From Bolinopsis microptera (Eukaryota > Ctenophora > Tentaculata > Lobata > Bolinopsidae), in NCBI RefSeq assembly GCF_026151205.1, contig NC_087083.1:3176536-3240535 (forward strand): DNA of 64,000 nucleotides, written 5' to 3'. Numbering within the stretch: the first letter of the stretch is position 1; the number at the start of each line of letters is the position of its first letter. The translations under genes were made by a program, and so were the position numbers. The notes below the pieces were generated by a model. It did not search any database. It was not told the origin of the DNA and worked only from the letters and a program-made list of their open reading frames with translations. This document shows, in pieces, positions 39,071-48,225 of this stretch.

Positions 39071-42000
39071 CTACATGTTACCATAACAACGGTTACACGT
39101 TTTCATGCAGTGTCTCCAGTCCTCGTTATCAGGATTACAAACGAACTTGTTCTGTGGATACTCCGTGCACTCAACCCCCCAATCGTCAGCACACTGAAAA
39201 TATTAAATCAGTCTCTTCCTCTTAGATTATAACTTGTGGATTCTGGTAGGGATCGAGTGAAGAGTGACAGTGATTCTGGGGTTTGATTGGTCAATAGTGC
39301 TATAGTGGATACTGATTGGTTAGTTGCTGTCACGTGTCAAATATCCCCAAGAATCTACAAGTCTGACATCATCAAAGTTTTAGGATGATTTTACTTTTTT
39401 TAACAATATCATTAATAAATGAATTTATTCGGGGTAAATACACTAATTGGAATGGAGCTAGTTTACTAAGATACTAGTTTGGCTAGATTTGACTAGTATA
39501 ACCCTGGTGGCAGAATACTTTATTATTCTAAAGTTCTATAGAAATGAATCTGTGTCTCATTTGTTGTAATCAAAAGCATAAATAGATAAACGTGGGTTGA
39601 TTTATAATAAATTTCCTAATGATTTTTAAATAATTTTTTAATGATTATTGTTTCCCGTTATGACCTAATTCCCAACCTTAACAATTGCAGTAGTGGTTGG
39701 TTCAGGAGTGGTTGGTTCTGGAGTGGTTGGTTCTGGAGTGGTTGGTTCAGGAGTGGTTGGTTCAGGAGTGGTTGGTTCGGGAGTGGTTGGCTCTGGAGTG
39801 GTTGGTTCAGGAGTAGTTGGTTCTGGAGTGGTTGGTTCAGGAGTGGTTGGTTCTGGAGTGGTTGGTTCTGGAGTGGTTGGTTCTGGAGTGGTTGGTTCAG
39901 GAGTGGTTGGTTCAGGAGTAGTTGGTTCAGGTGTAGTTGGTTCTGGAGTGGTTGGTTCGGGGGTGGTTGGTTCAGGAGTGGTTGGTTCTGGAGTGGTTGG
40001 TTCTGGAGTGGTTGGTTCTGGAGTGGTTGGTTCAGGAGTGGTTGGTTCTGGAGTGGTTGGTTCTGGAGTGGTTGGTTCTGGAGTGGTTGGTTCTGGAGTG
40101 ATCGGTTCAGGAGTGGTTGGTTCGGGAGTGGTTGGCTCTGGAGTGGTTGGTTCAGGAGTAGTTGGTTCTGGAGTGGTTGGTTCAGGAGTGGTTGGTTCTG
40201 GAGTGGTTGGTTCTGGAGTGGTTGGTTCTGGAGTGGTTGGTTCAGGAGTGGTTGGTTCAGGAGTAGTTGGTTCAGGAGTAGTTGGTTCTGGAGTGGTTGG
40301 TTCGGGGGTGGTTGGCTCTGGAGTGGTTGGTTCAGGAGTGGTTGGTTCTGGAGTGGTTGGTTCTGGAGTGGTTGGTTCGGGGCTGGTTGGTTCAGGGGTG
40401 GTTGGTTCTGGAGTGATCGGTTCAGGAGTGGTTGGTTCGGGAGTGGTTGGCTCTGGAGTGGTTGGTTCTGGAGTGGTTAGTTCAGGAGTGGTTGGTTCAG
40501 GAGTGGTTGGTTCGGGGGTGGTTGGTTCAGGAGTGGTTGGTTCGGGGGTGGTTGGTTCAGGAGTGGTTGGTTCAGGAGTGGTTGGTTCTGGAGTGGTTGG
40601 TTCAGGAGTGGTTGGTTCGGGGGTGGTTGGTTCAGGAGTGGTTGGTTCAGGAGTGGTTGGTTCTGGAGTGGTTGGTTCAGGAGTTGTTGGTTCAGGAGTA
40701 GTTGGTTCTGGAGTGGTTGGTTCGGGGGTGGTTGGTTCTGGAGTCGTTGGCTCTGGAGTTGTTGGCTCTGGAGTGGTTGGTTGAGGAGTCGTTGGCTCTG
40801 GAGTGGTTGGTTCAGGAGTAGTTGGTTCAGGAGTGGTTGGTTCAGGAGTGGTTGGTTCAGGAGTAGTTGGTTCGGGGGTGGTTGGTTCTGGAGTGGTTGG
40901 TTCAGGAGTAGTTGGTTCAGGAGTGGTTGGTTCAGGGGTGGTTGGTTCTGGAGTAGTTGGTTCAGGAGTGGTTGGTTCAGGGGTGGTTGGTTCTGGAGTA
41001 GTTGGTTCAGGAGTGGTTGGTTCGGGGGTGGTTGGTTCGGGGGTGGTTGGTTCGGGGGTGGTTGGTTCTGGAGTCGTTGGCTCTGGAGTCGTTGGCTCTG
41101 GAGTCGTTGGTTCAGGAGTAGTTGGTTCAGGAGTGGTTGGTTCAGGGGTGGTTGGTTCTGGAGTAGTTGGTTCAGGAGTGGTTGGTTCAGGGGTGGTTGG
41201 TTCTGGAGTGCTTGGTTCCGAAGTGGTCGGTTCGGGAGTGGTGGGAGACGGAGTTGTTGGTATTGGAGTCTGAAATTAGTTATTCGTTAAATATTTCAAA
41301 AATATTTAGTTACTTATGAATAATTTATTGTTCGAAGTTACACATAATCTTAGAGTGTTATTGATAATGCTTACTGGTCCATCGTAGCATTCCGGTACGT
41401 TTCGAGGGAAATCACAGTACTGTGTTCTTTCGTTCAAATACGTTCCACTCTGAGGAAGCAACATTTTATTCTATTTTTGGAATAATTTGTCGAGACTCTA
41501 ATGAAGATTAAATTAATTATATCCAAACTTGCAGAGCTATGATATAAGAGCACCATATTTGCGACAAGAGAAACGCCATTTTCGGACGTGAGGAGAGTTA
41601 GGACTCCTCAAACTACTAAAACTTACAGGGCACCTTCTATACCACTGTCTGCGTCCATGGCATTCCCAGTAGTACCTACAGTCTTCTAGATTCACAAATC
41701 TACCATTGCGCGGACATTTGAACTGAAGAGCAGAATGTTAAGATTCTAAGTGAACATCAGTCACATTTAATACCAGCTTTTAATTGAAGCTAAGAAATTA
41801 ACCGAAGTTAACCAAATTCCGTTCCACTTAAAACTGTTTGTGATAGATTCGACGTAAGATTTTCTGAAGGTACGAAAATATTCAAATCCTCACTTACTTT
41901 TTCTTCTTTGTCGCTATCCGAATCCGAATCGCTACTAGAGTCGCTACTAGAGTCGCTACTGGAGTCGCTACTATAGTCGCTGCTGCTGGAATCGCTGCTG

Positions 42001-42758
42001 CTGCTGGAATCGCTGCTGCTGCTGGAATCGCTGCTGCTGCTGGAATCGCTGCTGCTGCTGCTGGAATCGCTGCTGCTGCTGGAATCGCTGCTGCTGGAAC
42101 TATCGCTCCACCATTTCAACGTTTTTTGGTTCTTAAATTCGTCATATTCCAAAATTGGTCCTTGTTTAGTATTCCAGCCGTCTCCATAACTAAAACCATC
42201 CTCTAGCTCTTCGTCGTGCTCAATGAAGTCAAGCTCAAACCCGTATCCCAGGGCAAAGATATAACACGTCAACAATAATATCCTCTGTAATAAATTGCAT
42301 TTAATATAATTTAAGGTTTACATACGCACGCGGTACGAACAAATATAATGATAATACATATACTAAAGTTCTAAATAACAGATAGTGTAAACACAACGCT
42401 GCTATTTTGTACAACTACATAATCTTTCTTTAAAGAACAAAATTATAAAACTTGCATTCTGATTCTGCACCAATTTGCTTTGTCAAAAGCAATATTCCTA
42501 GATCCAAGGCTATTAATAAATTATGTTCATAAACATAATAGAGATTCGGCGGACTAGAGATTCGGCGGAATGACAGGCTGAGCGCCGCCCAGTAAACATC
42601 ATTACGAAATAAATTCCGGCAACTTAATGATAATAAGTATATTCTATAATATAAATTGGCTTAAATAAAATCAAACGTTTAAGTACACTTTTAGCGTAGA
42701 AAATTATGTTTTCATGAGAGTAATTATGTTTTCATGAGAGTAACCGATGACTTACCAT
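39071..42758 (-). CDS. Secreted chitin-binding / Thr-Pro-rich / ShKT protein, copy A, 758 aa
   Basis: Exons on the minus strand: 42758-42756 (ATG only), 42284-41898, 41722-41627, 41449-41375, 41269-39677 and 39193-39071. All are phase 0, GT-AG, 2277 nt. Residues 1-16 are a signal peptide. Then comes an acidic module (ELDFIEHDEELEDGF, GDGWN) with Ser5-Asp runs. Residues 131-187 are a peritrophin-A chitin-binding domain (CBM14): FKCPRNGRFVNLEDC, YYWEC, SGTYLNERTQYC, FPRNVPEC. Residues 188-718 are about 106 T-P-E-P-T repeats, mucin-like and likely O-glycosylated. Residues 719-758 are a ShKT domain with six cysteines (719, 727, 737, 747, 751, 754). It is probably an extracellular, chitin-associated matrix protein. 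ShKT folds also occur in toxins, but this architecture argues for matrix. It is intact, with a diverged-unit repeat exon. Confidence 0.9.
39689..41269 (-). repeat. 15-bp coding minisatellite in copy A
   Basis: On the plus strand the unit reads GTTGGTTCTGGAGTG; on the coding strand it is T-P-E-P-T. About 105 units with mixed CAGGAG, CTGGAG and CGGGGG variants and higher-order blocks (for example 39,760-40,090 resembles 40,115-40,420). The plus-strand frames of Val-Val-Gly-Ser-Gly are artefacts. Confidence 0.93.
42541..42595 (+). repeat. Dispersed relative of the 22-bp minisatellite unit
   Basis: GAGATTCGGCGGACTAGAGA is followed by TTCGGCGGAATGACAGGCTG and AGCGCCGCCCAGTAA. The same sequence is at 53,279-53,325. 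It aligns to the seed of the array at 441-480. It lies in intron 1 of copy A. Confidence 0.75.
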
Positions 42759-43060
42759 TACGGAAAAGATTCAAGATCGTCACCAGAACACAAAGTCGTT
42801 TTAAATGAAAGTAAGAAATCTTATAAGTGAAAAGTCCTTTAATAAAAGTTATCATGTGCAGTCAAACGGTGCACCAAGCTTGACACGACCATTGTTATAA
42901 AAAGTGCTAATAAGATTATGTACCTTAGAAAAAGACTGAAAGTCCGTCACGGCACATTGATCAAATTTATAATCCAGTCTTCTCGCCTCGTAGGAGCTCG
43001 AAAAATCCTCAATTACTTTGACTAACGTAATAAAGTAGCTTTGTTGATTGAGCAGCAGCT
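42759..43060 (-). promoter_or_regulatory. Upstream block of copy A shared with copy B
   Basis: Aligned by eye to 47,284-47,560: both contain CACCAAGCTTGACA, CCATTGT, AAAGACTGAAAGTC, GGTCACG or CGTCACG, GAGCTCG and GACTAACG at matching spacing. This is the duplicated 5' flank of the two paralogues and probably contains the promoter. An 87-residue minus frame (43,115-42,852) crosses it but is broken in copy B, so I do not call a gene. Confidence 0.6.
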
Positions 43061-43444
43061 CGGTGGTGACGCCAGCTGTTGCAACTTGATCATGACGTTC
43101 AGACACTGTTTTCAATGAAAGAACCGCCGGGATTGTTGTTGTTGGTGTGTAATAGTAAATAAGAGCGTAGAACTAGAGAGAACGTTAGGGTGCACAACGT
43201 AAGGTTACTTAGCTTGCTAGTAGTCTATTGCTCGCTTTTATTAGAAAGTAGAAACGCTTGAAAAGAGCACCGCTTACAGGGACTGGCAAGGTGCCAGGTA
43301 AACGTAATATATGGGTACTGCCGGTACACGTTTAACAATTCTCACCAATGATTGTTTTGAAACGGAAAAGCAGGGCCAGTCGACGAACCATGATGCATGT
43401 GGAATAGGGCCCTAGATTTCTACCAGTCATATTGCGGAGAACTA

Positions 43445-43645
43445 AGATATGGAACAGTAGAACTATAAAAACACCTACTAAAACTAGGTGTTTTTGGTAG
43501 GTGTTTTTAACATGCCAAGATCCGCATCTACAAGGCTGCTGTTATCACTACGTTATCACTACGTTATCACTACGTTATCACTACGTTATCACGACTATGA
43601 GGAGACCTCCTAATGTAGCATGTGTAATGTGTATGTATGTAATAT
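43445..43645 (+). mobile_element. Internally deleted copy of the 56-59 kb LINE
   Basis: About 43,445-43,550 matches LINE positions about 59,032-59,105 (AGATATGGAACAGT, CTACAAGGCTGCTGTTAT). From 43,592 it jumps to the LINE 3' end (GAGGAGACCTCC, ATGTAGCATGT; compare 59,545). About 440 bp is missing. A small inverted repeat (AAACACCTACTAAAACTAGG) has been inserted at about 43,470-43,512. The junction carries five copies of the 11-bp GTTATCACTAC. Confidence 0.75.
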
Positions 43646-43786
43646 TAACACATCAGAGTGCGATACAGTGATATTGAGGTATTACTATTGGTTAATTTTT
43701 TAATTTGTTGTTGTTGACAATGAGGAAAATACCGTTTTAAAAGAATTTCAAATATGAACGCATTTCATTCCAGGACAGCTTTCTTG

Positions 43787-46700
43787 TCAGACATCACAAC
43801 GGTTACAAGTTTTCATGCAATATATCCAATTCGGGTTTGCAGGGTTACAAATAAACTTGTTTTGAGGATATCTTTTGCAACTTTCCCCCCACTCATCAAA
43901 ACACTGAAAATAAGGATAAATCTCAAATGCCTGGGCTATTTTGAAAACTGCAAAATTAATTGGGGCTAGCTCACTAATTGAGCGAGAGTATGAATAATTT
44001 ATCATTTTGAAATTTGCCATTAAAGACTTTACAAATGTAAATAAACACAGATGGTTTGATTTTCCCATTTCCTGATCGGTTGTGCATTCAATTTTAAAGT
44101 AATAACTAACCTTGAAAATTGAGTCAGTTGTCGGTTCTTGAGTTGTCGGTTCTGGAGTGGTTGGTTCAGGAGTAGTTGGTTCAGGAGTGGTTGGTTCAGG
44201 AGTATTGTCGCTATCAGAATCTGAGTCGCTACTGGAACTATCACTGCTACTGGAACTATCACGTTCCTCAAGTTCTAAGAATGGAAGTTGTCGGTCCAAG
44301 GATGGCCTATTCCAACCGTCTCCAAACCTAAAACTATCCTCTAGCTCCATTTCGTACTCAATAAAATCTAATTCTAGCCCTTCTGTGGTTGGTTCTTGAG
44401 TAGTTGGTTCTTGAGTGGTTGGTTCTGAGGTAGTTGGTTCTTGAGAAGTTGGTTCTTGAGTAGTTGGTTCTGGGGGGGTTGGTTCAGGAGTGGTTGGTTC
44501 AGGAGTGGTTGGTTCAGGAGTATTGTCGCTATCAGAATCTGAGTCACTACTGGAACTATCACTGCTACTGGAACTATCACGCTTCTCAAGTTCTAAGAAT
44601 GGAAGTCGTCGGTCCAAGGATGGCCTATTCCAACCGTCTCCAAATATAAAACTATCCTCTAGCTCCATTTCGTTCTCAATGAAATCTAATTCTATCCCTT
44701 CTGTGGTTGGTTCTTGAGTAGTTGGTTCTTGAGAAGTTGGTTCTCGAGTGGTTGGTTCAGGGGTGGTTGGTTCTTGAGTAGTTGGTTTTTGAGAAGTTGG
44801 TTCTCGAGTGGTTGGTTCTGGAGTGGTTGGTTCAGGAGTGGTTGGTTCTGGAGTAGTTGGTTCTTGAGAAGTTGGTTCTTGAGTAGTTGGTTCTGGGGGG
44901 GTTGGTTCAGGAGTGGTTGGTTCTGGGGTGGTTGGTTCAGGAGTGGTTGGTTCAGGGGTGGTTGGTTCAGGAGTATTGTCGTTATCAGAATCTGAGTCAC
45001 TACTAGAACTATCACTGCTACTGGAACTATCACGCTTCTCAAGTTCTAAGAATGGGAGTCGTCGGTCCAAGGATGGCCTATTCCAACCGTCTCCAAATAT
45101 AAAACTATCCTCTAGCTCCATTTCGTACTCAATAAAATCTAATTCTATCCCTTCTGTGGTTGGTTCTTGAGTAGTTGGTTCTTGAGAAGTTGGTTCTCGA
45201 GTGGTTGGTTCAGGGGTGGTTGGTTCTTGAGTAGTTGGTTTTTGAGTAGTTGGTTCTTGAGTGGTTGGTTCTTGAGTGGTTGGTTCTGGAGTGGTTGGTT
45301 CAGGAGTATTGTCGCTATCAGAATCTGAGTCACTACTGGAACTATCACTGCTACTGGAACTATCACGCTTCTCAAGTTCTAAGAATGGAAGTCGTCGGTC
45401 CAAGGATGGCCTGTTCCAACCGTCTCCAAACATAAAACCATCCTCTAGCTCCATTTCGTTCTCAATAAAATCGAGTTCTATCCCAACTGTGGTTGGCTCT
45501 GGAGTTGTTGGCTCTGGAGTCGTTGGCTCTGGAGTCGTTGGCTCTGGAGTCGTTGGCTCTGGAGTCGTTGGCTCTGGAGTCGTTGGCTCTGGAGTCGTTG
45601 GCTCTGGAGTCGTTGGCTCTGGAGTCGTTGGCTCTGGAGTCGTTGGCTCTGGAGTCGTTGGCTCTGGAGTCGTTGGCTCTGGAGTCGTTGGCTCTGGAGT
45701 CGTTGGCTCTGGAGTCGTTGGCTCTGGAGTCGTTGGCTCTGGAGTCGTTGGCTCTGGAGTCGTTGGCTCTGGAGTCGTTGGCTCTGGAGTCGTTGGCTCT
45801 GGAGTCGTTGGCTCTGGAGTCGTTGGCTCTGGAGTCGTTGGCTCTGGAGTCGTTGGCTCTGGAGTCGTTGGCTCTGGAGTCGTTGGCTCTGGAGTTGTTG
45901 GTTCAGGTGTGGTTGGCTCTGGAGTTGTTGGTTCTGGAGTGGTAGGAGATGGAGTGGTAGGAAATGGAGTCGTTGGCTCTGGAGTCGTTGGCTCTGGAGT
46001 CGTTGGCTCTGGAGTCGTTGGCTCTGGAGTTGTTGGCTCTGGCGTCGTTGGCTCTGGAGTTGTTGGCTCTGGAGTTGTTGGCTCTGGAGTCGTTGGCTCT
46101 GGAGTCGTTGGCTCTGGAGTCGTTGGCTCTGGAGTCGTTGGCTCTGGAGTCGTTGGCTCTGGAGTCGTTGGCTCTGGAGTCGTTGGCTCTGGAGTCGTTG
46201 GCTCTGGAGTCGTTGGCTCTGGAGTCGTTGGCTCTGGAGTTGTTGGTTCAGGTGTGGTTGGCTCTGGAGTCGTTGGTTCAGGTGTGGTTGGTTCTGGAGT
46301 GGTTGGTTCTGGAGTGGTAGGAGATGGAGTCGTAGGAGATGGAGTCGTTGGTTTTGGAGTCTGAAGTTATGAAATTATCAGCAAAGAACACAGTTTTTTT
46401 GTGTAAATTGTAGATATGTTTCTTTTTGAAGAGCTAAAAATGAAAATTATTTTAATTGCTAACCGGTTTTACAAAACATTTTGGTACATTGCGAGGCCAG
46501 TCACATCGCTGCGTTCTCTCGTTCAAGTAGAAGGTTCGCTGAGGAGAGAAAAGTTGGTCACATTTATTTTATTTGTCGCTAACAAAATATTGTTCAATCA
46601 TTGCTTAAGCTGTGAAAGTAAGGTAAAACTTACAGGACACTTTTTATACCACTTGTTACGTCCCCTGACATTCCCAATAGTATCTGCAGTCTTTCAGATT

Positions 46701-47283
46701 CACAAACTTACCATCACGTCGGCATTTGAACTGAGTTATTGGTAATATCTAAAAATCTGGTAGAAAGTCAATTATTGATAAAATGTTTGTTAAATGTTAA
46801 ATTGGATTTCAAGAAATTTACCACAGATAACGAAATCTTCCGCGCAATTAGCTGGTAAGTTATGGTAATGCTAAAAAACACTTTTACTTTAAAATTATCA
46901 ATATCCTATCTTACTCCTTTATTCTTGTCATTATCTGAATCTGAGTCACTGCTGGAGTCACCGCTGGAGCCGCTACTGCGACTGGATCTGAACCTCATTG
47001 AATCACCAGACTCTTCGAGGTCAAACATTGGTCCTTGTTTAGTATTCCAGCCGTCTCCAAAGCTAAAACCATCCTCTAGTTCCGATTCGTGCTCGATGAA
47101 GTCAAGATCAAGCCCGTATCTCAGGGCAAAGAGACAACATATTAACAATAGGATCCTCTGAAAAATTCAATCAACATAATTAAGAGATATAATCACATAA
47201 TCATAGCTCCTAATATATATTAGTTGACCAATAAATCATAAAAAATAGTAAAGATAAAGTTCAATTTTAAATAAACTTACCAT
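43787..47283 (-). CDS. Secreted chitin-binding / Thr-Pro-rich / ShKT protein, copy B, frameshifted
   Basis: Exons: 47283-47281 (ATG only), 47157-46915, 46730-46634, 46538-46473, 46360-44111 and 43903-43787. It is paralogous to copy A, with the same exon plan. It has a signal peptide, an acidic module ([20 protein letters not shown]), a chitin-binding domain over exons 3-4 ([10 protein letters not shown]), a 750-codon repeat exon and a C-terminal ShKT domain ([27 protein letters not shown]). Exon 3 is 97 nt against 96 in copy A. A run of four C on the plus strand at 46,662-46,665 shifts the frame and brings TAA codons into the chitin-binding domain. This could be a real null allele, a young pseudogene or a homopolymer sequencing error. 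The repeat exon stays open for 2250 nt. It holds four internal copies of the N-terminal acidic module near 45,454, 45,150, 44,700 and 44,380. Confidence 0.85.
45488..46360 (-). repeat. Homogenised 15-bp coding minisatellite in copy B
   Basis: On the plus strand GTTGGCTCTGGAGTC is repeated almost without change (about 45,500-45,890 and 46,080-46,240). It encodes T-P-E-P-T. It is much more uniform than the equivalent in copy A, which points to recent expansion. Confidence 0.93.
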
Positions 47284-47560
47284 CTCAGTGAAGACTCAAA
47301 AATTTAACCAAACGCCCTTACGTTAAAAAAAGTGAAATAATAATTCTGAATAAAAACCTCTAATAAAGGTAACGAAGCGCATTAAAGAGAAGCACCAAGC
47401 TTGACAAGGCCATTGTCTTAAAACCTGCTAAAAATGATCCATCTGAGAGAAAGACTGAAAGTCGGTCACGGTCTCTCGATCAGATTCAAGACTCAGTCAT
47501 TTCAACTTTTGAGAGCTCGTAAAAATCTTCATTCCAGTTGACTAACGCAATTAAAGAATA
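47284..47560 (-). promoter_or_regulatory. Upstream block of copy B shared with copy A
   Basis: See the block at 42,759-43,060. Similarity includes the region just before the Met-only exon (TTTATTAGAGG here, TTTATTAAAGG there). The likely promoter lies inside, but no clear TATA box is visible. Confidence 0.55.
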
Positions 47561-48225
47561 AAGTAGTTTTGTTATTGGAGGGGAGGGCGGAACAGCTGCC
47601 TCTGTTCGCGGAATTTCTACAAGAACAATAAGAACAATGTGAGTCCTTGAAGATGGTACCCAGTGTTCACACATGAGCAGGGAAGATATTTAGGGGTGGA
47701 CAGTACGGACATCGTCCATCAGGTTACCAGTATCCCTCCTGAAACAGGTGTTTAATGTGTTTCACGTATTACAGGAATATGTGCAGTCTCCGGTTTTTCT
47801 CATTTTCAGTCACGAAACCACAAGTGTAAATGATAGTTAATATTTTAAAATTCGGATCCAAGTCTGTGCTAATCAGTACCAAAACACAAGTATTTACACA
47901 TTTATATTGGGGTTTAGAAAAACTCATCGGTTTCGTAAAACGATTTAAAACATTGATAATATACTGAAAAAGATGTAACAAAGTAAATATGTTTCCCGTT
48001 GCAAAATTAAAAGAGCCTGTTAGATTTCTACATTACGTTCATTCCTTCTGCGTGAACTGTTTTGGCTAAAACTTGTTTTCAAATGAATTGTTAAAAGGTT
48101 TTCTCAGGTAAACAGGAAATCAACCCCTAGAAATAAGAACAATGTCACATTATCACAATTATATATGATATGAGTATCTATGTAAGATCTTTAGTTCCAA
48201 AGTTATAAGTTAATTAGCAACTGCT
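47561..48225. other. Intergenic between copy B and the NPC2-like gene
   Basis: No gene recognised; short minus frames here lack splice context. This is the space between the copy B promoter and the 3' end of the NPC2-like gene. Confidence 0.5.

Noticed and set aside
39641-41290. Plus-strand Val-Val-Gly-Ser-Gly and Trp-Ser-Gly frames
   Set aside because: They are shadows of the minus-strand T-P-E-P-T exon, which is phase-consistent with chitin-binding and ShKT exons.
42852-43115. 87-codon minus frame upstream of copy A
   Set aside because: The homologous flank of copy B does not preserve the frame, so the similarity is better explained as a duplicated promoter region.
45276-46364. Plus-strand repeat frames opposite copy B
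   Set aside because: Antisense shadows of the 750-codon repeat exon.
39071-47283. Calling the ShKT proteins venom toxins
   Set aside because: ShKT folds occur in toxins, but here a single C-terminal ShKT follows a chitin-binding domain and a huge mucin-like region, which fits an extracellular matrix role better.
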